DNA from: Gordionus sp. m RMFG-2023
Taxonomy: Eukaryota > Nematomorpha > Gordioida > Chordodea > Parachordodidae
Length of the DNA stretch: 64,000 bases
Reading direction: 5' to 3'
Assembly (NCBI RefSeq): GCF_954871325.1
Contig: NC_088777.1
Span: 44,989,366-45,053,365 of the forward strand
The notes under the pieces are model-generated. The model did not search any database. It saw nothing but the letters and a program-made list of their open reading frames with translations, and was not told the DNA's origin. Position 1 is the stretch's first letter. Each line of letters begins with the position of its first letter. Shown here in pieces: positions 48,133 to 61,690 of this stretch. A program made the position numbers and the translations under genes.

Positions 48133-50152
48133 GTAATTTAGAATTTAATCCCAATCTAACACCATAATCCTCCATTGTCTATTGCTATTCTTTTCATTTA
48201 TTTATTTTAGCGTATTAGTCAAAATACCTCAATCTTTCAAGAAAATTTTGTTCAAATTTTTAATTGTGTGATTTATTCAGAGTTTGAAATGAACGCTTTC
48301 TTAAAAATAGAAAATGAAGATTTTTTTAATGCTTTCTTTTGATCAAATTTTACTATTAAAATTCCAAACTTTTATAAGTATATCTTTTGTGATTTTGATA
48401 TAAAAAAAAGAAATCATTTATGATGAATTCATAAATTAAAATATTAATTTTTTTTGATTTACTTAAATAAAAATCTTCAAATTTTATGATTTTTTTTTCA
48501 TTTTAAATTCTGAATTTATTTGATATGATATTTATGATTAATTTTAAAAAAAGGAACATAATTGGGTTTATAGTTGTTAACGCTCTTTATATAAGGGAGC
48601 TCTCCCGCTTCTATCATTGGAAAAGGAGGTATGGATCCGGAAGGAGCTAGCTCCCCTAACTAATTAACCGCTCCTTTTATTTTTCTTTATTTAAAAAAAA
48701 TAATATAAAGTTACACAAAACAAAATCATAATCAAAAAAATTTATAACCTTTTTCAAATTAATTTTTTAGTTATTTTTAAAAGTTAGCAAATTTTCTAAA
48801 TTTGAATCTAATAAACAATTACGCCTCTCAACATACTTGTTGCAATATTGAACAAGCGCACAAGAGGGACCAGACATCAAAGTGTGCTTACCTTCAACAC
48901 GTTTTAAGTCTAAGATTCGTTGCAATGATTTTGAGTTGATCCAATTGAGCTGTTACACTCATGAAAATTGTTACATTAAGATCCACCTCTTGTAGAAGAG
49001 AAATAAATTTACTGTAGGATGGAATTGATTCGATTCAGTATCTTCTGCATCTGATAACAACACTATATCGTCTTCCAAGTGTTTGTGATTTTAAAAAAGG
49101 GAATAAAAAAATATAAATAACCACTCGGATCAACATTTAATATATAAATAATTTCATAAAATTAACAGAGGAGTGGCATTCCTCTACTCCATCCCAGAAA
49201 AAGAGATAGCTCCATTTCCGACTCTCGACTTTTGAAATATAGCCGCTTTTTAACAACTCTGATTGAGTTATAAAGAGTAAAAAAAAAGATTGAAAAATAA
49301 TTAATATTTATCTAGGTTTGATGGTAATCAATTAAACTTTATTAAGGTTAGGACAAGGGTATTCGCTGGAAATTAAATTCTTGTTTGTTGAATTCATATT
49401 CAGAAATTAATTTTTATTATATCTATAAATAATAAAATGCTGCCTCTGCACAGTTTTAAAAATAATCTTTCAATATTTTGTATTTTTGGATAAATTTTTA
49501 TTGAGCACCCCCCCCCCTCCCCTCCTTAATAAGATTGAATTGATCATATCTCTATCATTAAAATACTTAGTTATAAATATCAAATAATTTTTTTTATATA
49601 AAATTCTAGCAAAGTTTTACTTGAAATATTTATGTACATATATAAGGTAAGAATGGCTTAGAAGAACCATTTTACTCCTGGAAGTATATTTACAGATTTT
49701 CTTTTTTTTATACATAAAATTAGTGTTACGAATTATGCCGAGCTGACTATCTATTTTATGTTCTGGACGGAGGTTTCGTATCCCATCAAGGAATATCGGT
49801 CATAACCAAAGAAGAAATCAAGGCTAAAATGAAAATAACGCGCAAAAACAATTTCTTATTTAGGAAATTTAGGCACGAAATCAAGGACAAATATGGGCCT
49901 TTGTCACAATCCACCTGCGAATACAAAGGCTACAATCGCTTGTCGCGTAAAGCTTCTTTGATATCTGGCAGGGCTAAGGGCACATTTGTGATTAATAAGG
50001 GCGTGTTGATAAAACATGGAAGTGACACGAATGCTTCCACTATGATTTTTCACCCGAACAAAGATTCAAAGCCAAAAGAGTTACTCAGAAACGGCAAGAT
50101 ACAAAATAATATTACCACCTACATTTCTAAGGGAAAATTAATTAAAGCCTAA
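46336..50152 (+). CDS. B4GAT1: B4GAT1-like beta-1,4-glucuronyltransferase, two exons
   Basis: Exons 46336-48132 and 49724-50152 join in phase 0 to give 741 residues. A single N-terminal membrane segment (about residues 9-28) makes it a type II Golgi protein, followed by an Asn/Ser-rich stem to about 230. The glycosyltransferase-49 domain then shows GPISVAIYCPC, the LDIEFLPSN metal-binding block with D-I-E at 439-441 (DxD in human), VFVIPAFEVK, WEPIF at 572-576 and YDERFKGYGRNKI. Exon 2 supplies LDGGFVSHQG, equivalent to human NEGFLVHKG. Human B4GAT1 adds glucuronic acid to xylose on alpha-dystroglycan, priming the LARGE glycan. The protein is much longer than the human one (about 415 residues), with an extended stem and a basic C-terminal tail. 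A related family-49 enzyme is the alternative. Confidence 0.86.
48133..49723 (+). other. B4GAT1-like gene intron
   Basis: A 1,591-bp intron, AT-rich, with a small inverted pair GGGAGCTC / GAGCTAGCTCCC near 48597-48655 and a poly-C run near 49507-49515. No other feature was seen. Confidence 0.75.
49724..50152 (+). CDS. B4GAT1: B4GAT1-like glucuronyltransferase, exon 2
   Basis: It follows the acceptor AAAATTAG and encodes CYELCRADYLFYVLDGGFVS, then a basic C-terminal extension ending KLIKA at TAA. The first Met at 49829 is internal and not the start. Confidence 0.85.
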   Translation, partial: CYELCRADYLFYVLDGGFVSHQGISVITKEEIKAKMKITRKNNFLFRKFRHEIKDKYGPLSQSTCEYKGYNRLSRKASLISGRAKGTFVINKGVLIKHGSDTNASTMIFHPNKDSKPKELLRNGKIQNNITTYISKGKLIKA

Positions 50153-51717
50153 TATTATTATGGGGGGTTTATCGTAACGCGGACGAATGATAATCGATGA
50201 AAACCTTGTGATTCTCGTAAATGCAAATCCTGCTTATATTTGAGTCTTTACTTTATTTTTGAGTAATTTTAATAATTGATTATGAGAAATAGATAAAGAA
50301 AACTGGACAAGAAAAATTATAAATAAAAAAAATGACTCCCCGATGATTATTATTCTTTTTCACTCGTCTTTATTTTTTAAACAATATCGTATGCAAATTG
50401 CTGGGTTCCATGTCACAAATAATTTATATTAGGGGGTTTTTATAAGTTAATTTATTGAATATATACTCTTTAATATCGTGTAAATTTAATAGGGCCTATG
50501 TGTAAATAAACTGTTATTTAATTTGGGGGGGGGGGGGGGTTAACTATAACTCGTTGTATTTTGAAGATCAAACAAACATTTCTATTTGTGGATCGATGCC
50601 TAGAAAATTTTTTTAAACCATATTAATGTAAATATATTACTTTTTCTAAATATATCTTTGATTTATTTATCATATAATCATCAATTTTTAAAATCTCTAA
50701 TAAAAAATGTAATTATCAAAAAAAAAAATTCATAACAATTTGTAATTTCTTTGATGGGAATTTTTTTTCCTTGCCGCTTTATTAGGAGTTTTTTCCGGGG
50801 GCTATTTAGGGGGGAGGTGAGTGAATTCGTATTTATTATTTTCCATTTTATAATAATATAAAATTGAACATCAGATAAGATTTTTGTTAAGAAAGATTTT
50901 TTGGCAAGACACGTAATATTTTTTGCCCGACCTAGCCTATAAAATATTTTTCACAAATTGTCAGGCCTTGCTAGTAATAAGTTTTATGAAGAAAAATGTC
51001 ATAAATTTGTCATATTACAAGCTTAAAAAGGGCAAAGGACTGGTTCAAAATTGATGCAAGTTCTTTGGGTTCGGTCTCAAATCGAGATCTTATAAGATTC
51101 ATAAAAAAAAATTTGACGAATAAAAAAATCCTATTCTAGATTCAAGAATTAATATAATTATAGAACCTAGGATAGATTGAGCCCAATTATATTTCTTTAA
51201 ATTATAATAAGAAATAGGCTGTAATATTAATCAAAATGGGAAGTATTTTAAATTAAATGGGAAAAATACAAATAATTTGGTAGGAATTATAAATTATAAA
51301 ATTTACAAAACCTTAAAAAAAATTTTAATAGAAGATTTTGGCATGTTGCATAATTTTATAAATATTCAAAGAATTCCTTGAAGAATGGAATAACTTTCGA
51401 TGGTCTAGATTTACCTTTTTTATATGTCAGAATATCAAGTTTGCAAATTAAAGATCATTATGAATATGCAAGAAATTGTGATAGAAATCGCTCGAAAATG
51501 AGAGAAATACTCTTTGAAAAACCGTCCGAATAGAATTTGTCCAAATTTGGGTACCATTTTTGGAAATATAAATAAATCTTCTTGTTAAAAAAATTGGTAA
51601 AGATGTTACGACGAGGGATTTGAATCATTATTTTTATTACACATTGAACGTTTTTAAAGAATAAATTTATAAAATAATAAAAGTAAGTCAACGTATAAAA
51701 GAATTAAAAATAAATGT
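50153..51717. other. Intergenic, no gene recognised
   Basis: It contains a 15-G run at 50525-50539 and scattered GGCCT/CCCGACC words (near 50930-50970) like those of family B MITEs. The 77-codon minus-strand frame at 51458-51691 matches nothing I recognise. Confidence 0.4.
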
Positions 51718-52090
51718 CAAGCTTGTTGCTTGTTTCTAACGTTCTCTCGTAATTAGCTTTATCTCTGTAAACGATTGACGATAATTGGTAAACGATTAAC
51801 GATTGCTTTTAAACGATTCATCATTGCTAGTAATAGTTATCTATAAATTCTAGTCTCTCTTTTTCAACTTTTGTTTCTTCTAGTATCAGCATGAAAATTT
51901 TGACCATTTATCCTAATTGTTGCTCGTTTCTAATTTTCACTTGCAATTGATTTGCTCTTTTATCTCTGTAAAAGATTAATGATTGATTGCAAACCATTCA
52001 CGAATTCTTGTAATGATAACTACTGATCGCCGACCTCCGTGTCTTCTAAGACAGTTTGCTTTTGCCGAGATATTATTGTTCATTTATCCT
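51718..52090 (+). repeat. Two-copy tandem duplication, about 190 bp each
   Basis: About 51718-51910 and 51913-52090 share TTGTTGCT(T/C)GTTTCTAA, TTTATCTCTGTAAA.GATT, TAATGATTG and the later TTTATCCTAA block. Within copy 1 the motif TAAACGATT recurs three times. Confidence 0.6.
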
Positions 52091-52295
52091 AACTCTACCT
52101 AAAATATACTATTAAATCGCCTTACTTCTTTCATAATTCTGAAATATTTTATCAAAAATTCTCATGATTACTTTACACCTAAAAATCACTTAATTCTAAA
52201 ATTTAACCAAAATATCTTTTTCCCTTTTTGTGTCATTGTGCATTTATTTTATCATACTTTATGAATTTTTACACGCTTAAATTTTTCCAAAAGCA

Positions 52296-52850
52296 AACCA
52301 AATTTATTGTCATTTTTACAATTCATTTTTTCGTTTTTTTTAATAAAAACCAAATTTATTGTCTTTTTTACTTGTTTTAATAAAAACCCAAATTTATTGT
52401 CTTTTTACAAAATACTCTTTCGTTTTTCAATAAAACCCCATATTTATCGTCTTTTCTACAATCAAATCTTCATTTTTCAATAAAAAGCCAAATTTATTGT
52501 CTTTTATACAAACTAATATTTTGTTTTTCAAGAAAAACCTCAATTCATTGTCTTACAATCTAATTTTTGTTTTTAATAACAACCCTTTATTGACCTTTTA
52601 CAATCTCTTTTTTTGTTTTTCAATAAAAAGTTTGTTTTTTAGAATCGAATCTTTCGTTTCACCCAAAAAATAAATCAAATTTACTGGCGTTTTTGCAATC
52701 TAATCTTTCCTTTTAAAAAATACCCCAAAATTTATTGTCTTTTTACAATAACTGTTTTCATTTTTCAACCGAAAAATATATTGTCTTTTTACCATCTCTG
52801 TTTTCATATTTCTATAATACCAAAATTTTTATTAACAATTCTTTATCAAA
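52296..52850 (+). repeat. Degenerate minisatellite, about 55-60 bp unit, roughly nine copies
   Basis: The recurrent core CCAAATTTATTGTCTTTTTA is followed by CAATCTAATCTTTCGTTTTTC and AATAAAAA. The units vary by substitutions and small indels. No coding frame crosses it. Confidence 0.75.
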
Positions 52851-53178
52851 TTTTCAAACATCAAATTTTTTATTTTCGCAACCTTTTCAATTCTTGTAAT
52901 TTTTTAAACCAATCTTATAACTCTTATCGATCATCTTATCCTTTAAAAAACTAAAAATTTTGCATGGTCTATAATTTTAAATTCTGTAACAATAAAACAT
53001 CCCATATAATCTCATAATAACTTATGAAAATTATATTTCAGTCAAATTATTTTAATACATAAAAAAAAACATACGATAACCACATATGCAATTTATATTT
53101 CAACAAATTATTTTAATGAGCTCTTAACAAGAATAATAAATATCTAATTCAATATATTTACCATTTTGATAAATTGAA

Positions 53179-53406
53179 TAGTAGTTTATTAAACGACTCG
53201 ATTTGAGCCGATTTTTAAAAACGGCTAACTCAATATTTTAACTAGAATAATATTACGCAGGCCTGAAGATTTTACTCATAGATGGCACAAAGGTTTAGAC
53301 ATCTATTAGCGAAATCCAGAGGCTTAGGCAATATTTTTTGGCTAAAATATTGGGATTCTTCTGGCTAAAATATTGAATTCGCCGGCTCAAAACGTTAACA
53401 ACACTA
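53179..53406. repeat. hAT-like palindromic MITE, family A
   Basis: It runs from TAGTAGTTTATTAAACGACT to GTTAACAACACTA. TTGAA flanks both sides (5 bases only). A short internal duplication of GGCTAAAATATTG occurs in its right arm near 53340-53380. Confidence 0.78.
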
Positions 53407-53689
53407 TTGAATATGATAGTCTAATTTAAGGATATCTGGCGATATTCAGGAGAAAAAAAAATTTCTATACCTCTTTATAAATATATTCCAGAACTACTCT
53501 ATCCAAATTATACATGCGGGACTAAAATTCACTAACATCCCTCTAAATAGGCTGAAATAATGATGTATTCTATCGCGGTTGTTCAACTTCATTATAAATA
53601 ATATTATAAAAATGATATTGTTCAGATCGGAGTTGATAATTTGAAGTTCTCGCTTTTGCTGACGCACATCTGATGCCCAATACATCTGA

Positions 53690-54150
53690 TTCCCAATACA
53701 CTTAAAACAAAACTGAGGAGTGCATTTTATACTTTACCATATTGGAACCTATTATTTGATAATGTAGAAATTAAGAAAGTCATGAGCCTAAAATATCTAG
53801 GGGTGACTCTTGTTACGAAAGGAAGGGCGGATGAAGATATTAATATTAAACTGGCCATGACCAGATTTAAGTATTACTCATTTATTAAGATTTAATTCAC
53901 CTGCCAACTATCTATCCCATTGAAGATAAGACATTTCACTTTTGTACTCTCTGCTCTTTAATATGATATTGAAACTTGGAACCCAGCTAAGAACCATAAT
54001 AATAAAGCACAATCGTTTATCAAAAAGTGCCTCCGTTACATTACCAAAACCTTTTATATATATATACACAATACTTTTCTAACTTAGTCTAAGAAATGTA
54101 ACAATACCCCTATACACCTTATGGCAAAACTTATGCAATAAAGCATTCAC
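53690..54150 (+). mobile_element. LINE fragment, reverse-transcriptase 3' part, decayed
   Basis: One plus-strand frame reads MSLKYLGVTLVTKGRADEDI then NIKLAMTRF, the classic thumb region following the catalytic core of LINE reverse transcriptases. It ends at TAA 53893-53895. A second stretch encodes IPLKIRHFTFVLSAL, an in-frame TAA at 53959-53961, then YDIETWNPAK and FIKKCLRYITK, matching the next conserved block (VL..LLYG.ETW; LRRI). No intact open frame remains, and no 5' part or endonuclease was seen. Confidence 0.75.
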
Positions 54151-55574
54151 CAAACAATCTAATATAACAAGCTCATGACAGAGTACTTCCGGTCGAATCT
54201 TACTGGAAGCATTTTATTTTTTATAAAAACAGCTGATTTGGATTGATCGCTAAATCCTTAGATAAATCCTCTATGCTGAAGACAGGTGTGAATTAAAAAA
54301 ATGCTAGCCACAATATATGACTAACTTACCAACGACTGCCAACAAAAAACGAACTTAGGTATACTAACTCATGTCTGGATGGTAAAATGACAATTCTAAC
54401 TCTTAATACTAGTTTATCAGAATCTCTTTTAACTAGGATTACTTATTATCACTACTAAGGAAGTTAACTTCATATATACTTTGGATTCCTTTTAAATTTT
54501 AATGATTTGGGCAAATAAGTCCGAGTGTAAACTAACTCTAGTTACTAATTTTATTTTGAGCCTAAATTTTGTAGTTCTTGTATTGGACTTTGTTTAGATT
54601 AACTGATATAGTTAGAGTAAATGTATACTATCCTTTACCTTAATATCTACTAAATTTTTTGATTAACCAATCTAATAAACTAAAGCTAAGCTTAACATTC
54701 TATATAATAGGATGTAATTAAGGGGACCAATTCCGCTCCTTCCTTCTTGTAGTTATATTCTCCCTTTTAAAATTAAATCAAAGAGGCAGTTACGAGTTCC
54801 ATCCCTATTAAATTTACCTGTGTAACAAGGTTTTTTGGCACTCTTAGAAAAATATACGGGCATAATTATGCAGAGATGGTCCTTTGTATAATTTACGCGG
54901 CTCAATTTTGGCAGGTCCTAGACCAGCGTGCTATTATATTAATAATAATAATAATAAGATTAATAAAAAAAATTATTTTTTTTAATTTTCAGATTTTTTT
55001 GATGGTTTAAAGTTAAACATACATTGACGTCAATTGGACACTTTCACTCTCCAAAGTAAATATCATTCCCTACCACCTAATATCTTCTAGTCCAAATCAA
55101 AATACGATAACTTGGATGCAAAATATTTTTATTGATAATATAATTAATTCCCCTTTATATATATGTAGCCATTTGTATTATGATTATTGATTAATGAATA
55201 CAATCGCTAAGATTAAACAGTATTAAATATATGTAATCAAAAGTGTTTCCCAATAATTGGTTATTGATAATTAAATTCCCATTTAAAATTATGTAATTAC
55301 AATATAATGTATGATTAATAAATTATACAAACCCAAAGATTAAACAATGTATAAAAAAACGTTTCTAATAATTAATTATGATTGCATCTTTGAAAGTTTC
55401 TTCTGTCATTTCCCTTAATCGAATAAAAAGTTAATTATATAAACATAATATCATATTCGGGAGAGAAAACCCATGAGGAGATTGGAATATCTCAATTTTA
55501 AATCATGCACTGAGGGCCATTTTTAAATTTGAAAATCTTATTTAACCAGAAGTATATTCATGCATTCTCTTCCT

Positions 55575-55575
<1 letters not shown>
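54151..55575. other. Intergenic, possible decayed LINE tail then AT-rich DNA
   Basis: The first few hundred bases may continue the LINE 3' part, but I cannot align them. An (AAT)n run lies near 54939-54957. Confidence 0.35.
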
Positions 55576-55630
<55 letters not shown>

Positions 55631-55631
55631 T
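55576..55631 (+). repeat. (CTTT)n microsatellite, 14 copies
   Basis: A perfect CTTT tandem run. It inflates a 65-codon plus-strand frame (55560-55757) whose Phe/Leu/Ser repeat is not a real protein. Confidence 0.95.
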
Positions 55632-56847
55632 ATTGATGATCAGCCCAATGCAAAGACAATTGCCCTTGATCTAAATTTATCCATTAGTTCAGTTCATTGT
55701 TTCAAGCGGGAAATTTCCCCTGAATATTTCGACGACCTCATATTTTTTTTAAATTAATCAAAATGTATTTTATAATTACGGAAAGTTAAATAGTCATATA
55801 AGAATATTTTTTCACATTATGGAAATATGCAACAAATCATATTATTACTGTATTTCTATTTCTATTTCATATCCTCATTTTGAAATTTTTATACGAAAGC
55901 GATTCAAAAAAGTGATCATCTTATTTTTAGGGAAAAGATTGTAAAAATGTTTATAAAATAATAACTAATTTTTATTCAAATTTCGAGAATAAATGAATAT
56001 TGATTTAAATCTTTATTCAAAATAATTATTGACTTTAAGATTTAAATCAGATTTATTAAATCATGAATACCTAATATATTAGATTCATATTTATATTAAT
56101 ATATAATTTTTCTTTGTAATATCTATACTTCGGTTTCGTGAAATGATATATTAAGATCTGAGTTATTATTCTCATTTGAATGCCTCTCTATTCTGAATCA
56201 TAATTGATTTTACATATAATGTTATGACCATTTAATAAAGTTTTAAAATAACAAAAGGTTAGATAATCGTTCTGCATATCCCTATCATTAAAAAATCTAA
56301 ATTACTATTAAAACTGCCAAATACAGCACAGTCATACAATAACTGGATCAAGGATTAAACAAAAATTTAAAGGATTTTAAAAAAAATAATTTGTTAAATA
56401 TTTTTACCTTAATCTTTAAATTTAAATTTCTTATACTCATGATTAAAAAAATGTTTATAATAATATTTGAGTTCTGATAACGATTCTATATTCCTAAAAT
56501 AAATCAAACATCAGCCACTTTTATAAGGAAGATATTTTAATGAATTTGTAAAATTTCGCTCAGAATAAAACTTGAAACGCTAGAACATTTTCCCCTAATT
56601 GCTCAGATTTAAAATTATTGAGAGCTAAGAAATTTTACTAATTTTCTCTAATATTTCTTATTCTTTAAACGATTTTGATATAAAAAATTATTTCGATTTT
56701 TTCAATTTTTTTTATTGAATTTCTTAAAATATGTATAAATCGGTCAGGAAATTTTGTTCTTATAAATGCTTTTTATCTTTAAGTACATTTAGTACATGTT
56801 TATTTTTTTTTATTTACGTTACATTATTTTTTATTTATCATCACTCT
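55632..56847. other. Intergenic, nothing recognised
   Basis: AT-rich DNA without long frames or repeat boundaries. Confidence 0.4.
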
Positions 56848-57058
56848 AAGTTTGTTAAAAAGCCCGATTCGAGTCCATTTAAAAAAAAATGCCTATTAAG
56901 ATTATAACCAAAATAACTTTATGTAATCCTAAAGATTTTACACATAGCTGGCAAAAATGCTTGGACATCTATTTGCCAAATCTCCATACCTACATAACAT
57001 TATTTATCCTTAGCGGGCCATTTTGAAAAATCGACCCAAATCGGGCTTTTAACAAACT
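56848..57058. repeat. hAT-like palindromic MITE, family A, old copy
   Basis: It runs from AAGTTTGTTAAAAAGCCCG to TCGGGCTTTTAACAAACT, with the family centre still visible (GATTTTACACATAGCTGGCA; GGACATCTATTTGCC). Confidence 0.65.
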
Positions 57059-60000
57059 CCAGGTCCTTGGGTATAGATCATTAGGGGAGGAGGAGTAAAA
57101 AGACCAAGATATCAAACTAAATCTAGTAAAAATATTTTTTGAATGCTAATACTTTATTTAAAAAAATGAAAAATGATATATAAATGATAAATATTTTTAT
57201 TACTAATAGATCACACCCTTTTTGATTTGCTAATAATTTAAAATATTTTTATAAATTATTAACACAATGGTATCATGGGTCTCCCAACTTTCAATTTTTT
57301 ATTATTACGTTAATTAAGTCTTATAATATATTTTTTCTTGATACATCAAAATTAACAAAGTTTTTAAAAAATCATAGTATAATGAGCTATAATTCTAATG
57401 TAATATCAGTAAAATTGATTAACCTTCATAAGTTTTAATGTAACAGAATTATAAGATATAATACGGATTTTTTAATCCAAATTTTTTATAATTCCAATAA
57501 GAGAGATTCTAGAAATATTTAACTAACATCAAAAAGTATTTGTATAGCCGTGTTCAATAAAATAATATACTTATTTGTGAGTTTATATAAATAAATTAGC
57601 CTAATTTTGCAAAGATTAGGATTAAATTATGCAAAAATACATCGATTTTTATCAGAGTAATGTTATTAGCAGCGTTGTTCCTCCTATTTTTTGAGGGAGG
57701 GGGGGGGGAGGGGAGGTTTAAAAGAAACTAATGTGATTAATTAAAATTTTTAAAATTATAGCAATATAAAAAGCTTATAATCGCTTAATTATTGCATTGA
57801 GAAGAATTTAAAACTGAAAGTATTCTACTATTAGCGTTAAAACATTGTTTTATAAGGATTTCCCATTATTTTTTTTTGTTTATTTCTGATGTAAAAAAAA
57901 TTTTTTATTTGATGATAATAAACTAGTATAATATTTTTTTTTCTCATATTTTGGTTATGTGGTTTATATAATTTAATTCGAAAATTTTTTTCATCATAAT
58001 TACATTTCTAGTAATCTTTAATATTCATCAAGGTTATTATAAATTTTGACTTTTATCATGGATGCAAGAACCCCCCCCCCCGCCACCTAGCCGAAAATCG
58101 TTTTCTAATCCCCAATTTTCCTGTCATTGGTAACCTTTATGACCTCAAATCTCTTACCCGTTGATATAATAAACCAAATAGCTTTGTTAGACTACTTGAA
58201 TCTCCAGAAAGCCAGAACAGAGAATTTGATTTACTTATTAATTTTTAAATCAATTTCGACTTTCTCAAAAGAGTAACCAAATGGTAAACCAAATAAAAAC
58301 ATTTATATCAGCACTTAAACGAGAAGTGACAAACTTCTGGTAGCATTAGTAAAGGGTTTCAACCCGTTTAGAGGGTATCTTAAACATAGGATTTTCAATC
58401 GCGATTCAAGAATTCAATTAGGTTAAATTAAAATTCACTCCCTTTGGTAAAGATTTTCAATAAAAGTTATTGGAAAAATTGGAAAATTTTAAAAATTGGT
58501 CTCAAGATTCAAGATAGCAAAAAATATTGAAGCAATAAAGCAATTATAATAAAAAAATTAAATAAAAAATCTACTATCATCTTTATAAAAAATTAAGTTT
58601 TTTTAGAGTATGAGAATCGATCTCTCAGATGTAGCTCTGACTTTAATAGGTCCAATACACTTATGGCATCTTTGGAAAATGTGATACCAAAATTAAATGG
58701 ATGGGTGATAAAACTCGAAACGATTACAATAGATAATTTTTTTTTACCCTCAAGCGTTAAGATTAACCCTGGTTTATTAATAATAATGCTAAATATGATT
58801 TGACACTGGAACTTGAAATTATTTTTCAATTTTTAAATGTGCTTATAGTTTTGTTTATTCATAGATTTTTGTATTTTTTATGCATTTTTTATTAAAGTAA
58901 CAAAAAAATTCTTAGTAAACGCAGTTGTAAATACAAATATTTTTTTTATGATTCATATTGAAACAAATCTTAATTTTAAAAAAAAATCACCGTCAACACC
59001 TGGTATCGAATTCTTATTTTTTTTTAAATCTCAGGATCCTAACCCTATAGTTTTAACTAGGAAAAGACTGGGGGAGGAATTTTTTTTTAAAAAAAGTTAG
59101 ATAATTGTTATAAAATTTTTATTATATTTCCAATTATATTATCTCCCTTTTTTGGAATTACATTATTTATCAAATTATATTAATGGTTTTTTACTTTGTG
59201 TTACTTTTTTTAAATGAAATTTACAGCTTATATAAATAATTTAACAATTTTTATGATTAAATTGTAAAATAAAATAGTAAAATATAAAATATGAGATTAC
59301 GTAAATGGAAGTATACAATTCGAAGTGAATGATAAGTTAAGTTATGGTCATCCTTATAATTTGAATATTCAGCAATTTAATTTTACGATATTATTGTTGT
59401 AATACACAATATAATAACCTTGAATTCAAAGCGCGATTGCTATCGCAATTTAGTCGCGATATAGCAGAGACTTATCAGCTGGATCGATAGCCACGATTTT
59501 CATTCATAATTCAAAGCGATTTTGTTAATTCATAAAATGGTATCAATTATTATTTTTATACAAAATGATGATGAAGAAGAGCAGATTAAACAATCTAAAT
59601 GTTAATTAAAAAAGGGGGGGGGGGGTGAATTTTAAATTCTCATTACTAAACTCTTAAAAAATCAGGATAAATTTTAAAATTATATGAGAATGACAAAAGT
59701 ATTTATTTATTCTATTTTATCTTTAACTATTTTATATAGGAATACAAATTTAAACATATATAATTAGTTTACACAAAAGCCTAATTTTATTAAATATCCT
59801 ATAACCATAAAAGAAAAACGCATGGTTTGTTTTAGGTTATAATAAAGTACCTTATTAATTAAATAAATTTCTTTTATAAGTATTTAGCTGACTGCAACTA
59901 TCCTAACTTGGTTTATTCCTTCAAATGGGGATAGAACAATGTTATTATATGCAAAATTACTTACTGGATTATGAAGATTATTTATGCACATACAATAAAT

Positions 60001-61490
60001 AGATAAATATTTTTGTTGATGAAAACGCAAGATAATAGTAGAGATTTATTCTAGTTTAACAAATTTTTAGTTATGCACTATTTTATTTTTTATTTTTTTG
60101 ATATTTCTTATAATTTTTTTCTTTTTATTTGTTTAATATCTTTTTATAATTTATTTTATATATTTTTTATTTTTATGCCTTAGTATTTTTTGTAATTAGA
60201 TCATGTAATAAAGTAATAGTAAAATTGTTTATGCATTTTTATATATATATATATATATATATATGTTGATTATTATTTTTAGCAACCTTTTTATTTACAG
60301 GCTACAGGGTCTTTCAAGTCCTAACTTATTAAAGTCTTTTCCTACTTGCCAACGTTTTTATATTATTTTCTATTTTAATCTATTCTCCAATCATTACTTT
60401 AATCATGCTTTTTACAGTTACCACAATCAAAAGTGGTGCCAAAAAGAGGATGCATTTATGGGCCACTTTAGGAAAATTTTAGTTTAATGCCAGGCAAAAG
60501 TTCTTGGGGACAAAGAATGAAGTTAAACTGCATTCTAATGCAAAAATTCCAAAAATAAAGTATATTTAGAGAAATGTAAGAAAAATATTTCGAGAAATGT
60601 AAGAAATGTAATTAAAATTTATAAGACGTATCATAAAAAAAAAGAAGAAAATTTATCGTTTAAAATATATTATGGATAAGAAAGATATTTAGTGTTATTT
60701 AAATCAAATTTTATAGATGTTTGTTGAAAAATAAAGTAATATTTTCTCATTTATATATGGGATAGTTTTTGTAAATATTGATAGGAATATGATTATCTAA
60801 AATGAAAAAAGGAGAATTATAAAGGTATCATTCATAGGAAATTTGAGTATAGTTATTTAAAGGTGATAATTTATGAATATTCAAGTTAACAGAGAAGTTA
60901 CTGGTAAACTTAGAAAAAACCAAATCTAACAGAATCTAATTAAGACTATAAGATATTTTAGATTTTAGATTAGAAGTTATTAAATAATTGATCACTGATT
61001 AGGATAAAGAAAAAGGAACATAAATTGGGGAGATTAAATAAATTTATTTGTGAAAATATAATATTATAAAATATGCGAAGATTAAGATTAAAGACTGAAA
61101 CGAATACAAATAGCTTGGTTAAAAGATTCTATAATTTAAAAGATTCGGAGAATAAGATTAGAGACTAAGACGAATATACAATTATTGTTAGAAAATATGT
61201 AATTAAATTCTTATTTACGTTTAACCTTTATTTTAAGGGTTGCAAGAGATAAAACAGCCTCAATTGATATGTGAATAAGATATGCATAAGTTGATAATAT
61301 TTAGTTAAATATAAAATATGTTTAACCAAAATCTTCATAGAGAATAACGGCTTTTATCATTAGAAAATTCATGCCGCAATTGAGCTTAATTAGAGATCGG
61401 AATTTTATTTTTGATCATTAATAAGATCTGAGTTCATTTATGCAAAGTAAATAATAATAGCAAAAAGAAAAACATGTTAGTAATATATAT
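57059..61490. other. Intergenic, simple repeats only
   Basis: It holds poly-G/C tracts near 57700-57708, 58071-58081 and 59614-59625, and an (AT)12 run at 60241-60264. Frames at 58593-58829 (minus) and 60263-60487 (plus) are short and unrecognised. Confidence 0.4.
60241..60264 (+). repeat. (AT)12 microsatellite
   Basis: 24 bases of perfect AT repeat. Confidence 0.95.
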
Positions 61491-61491
61491 G

Positions 61492-61690
61492 TCAGTTGCT
61501 TTTCAACGTGTGTCGAAAACTATAATAATTAGATTTCATGGGTTTGTCAATAACATGTGGGATTTCAGTGGTTGTTCATCAACATGGGTGCGAAAATTAT
61601 AATGATTGGATTTCATTAATTTTTCAACAACGTATGTGCAAAAAGAGATATATATTTCAGTAGTTTTTTTTTAACAACGTATGATCTATG
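61492..61690 (+). repeat. Degenerate tandem repeat, about 50-bp unit
   Basis: The recurrent pattern is TTTCA(T/G).GGTT..TCAACA..TG.GTG followed by GAAAATTATAATGATTGGA-like sequence, about four units. Confidence 0.5.

Noticed and set aside
55560-55757. 65-codon frame rich in Phe, Leu and Ser
   Set aside because: It is the translation of the CTTT microsatellite.
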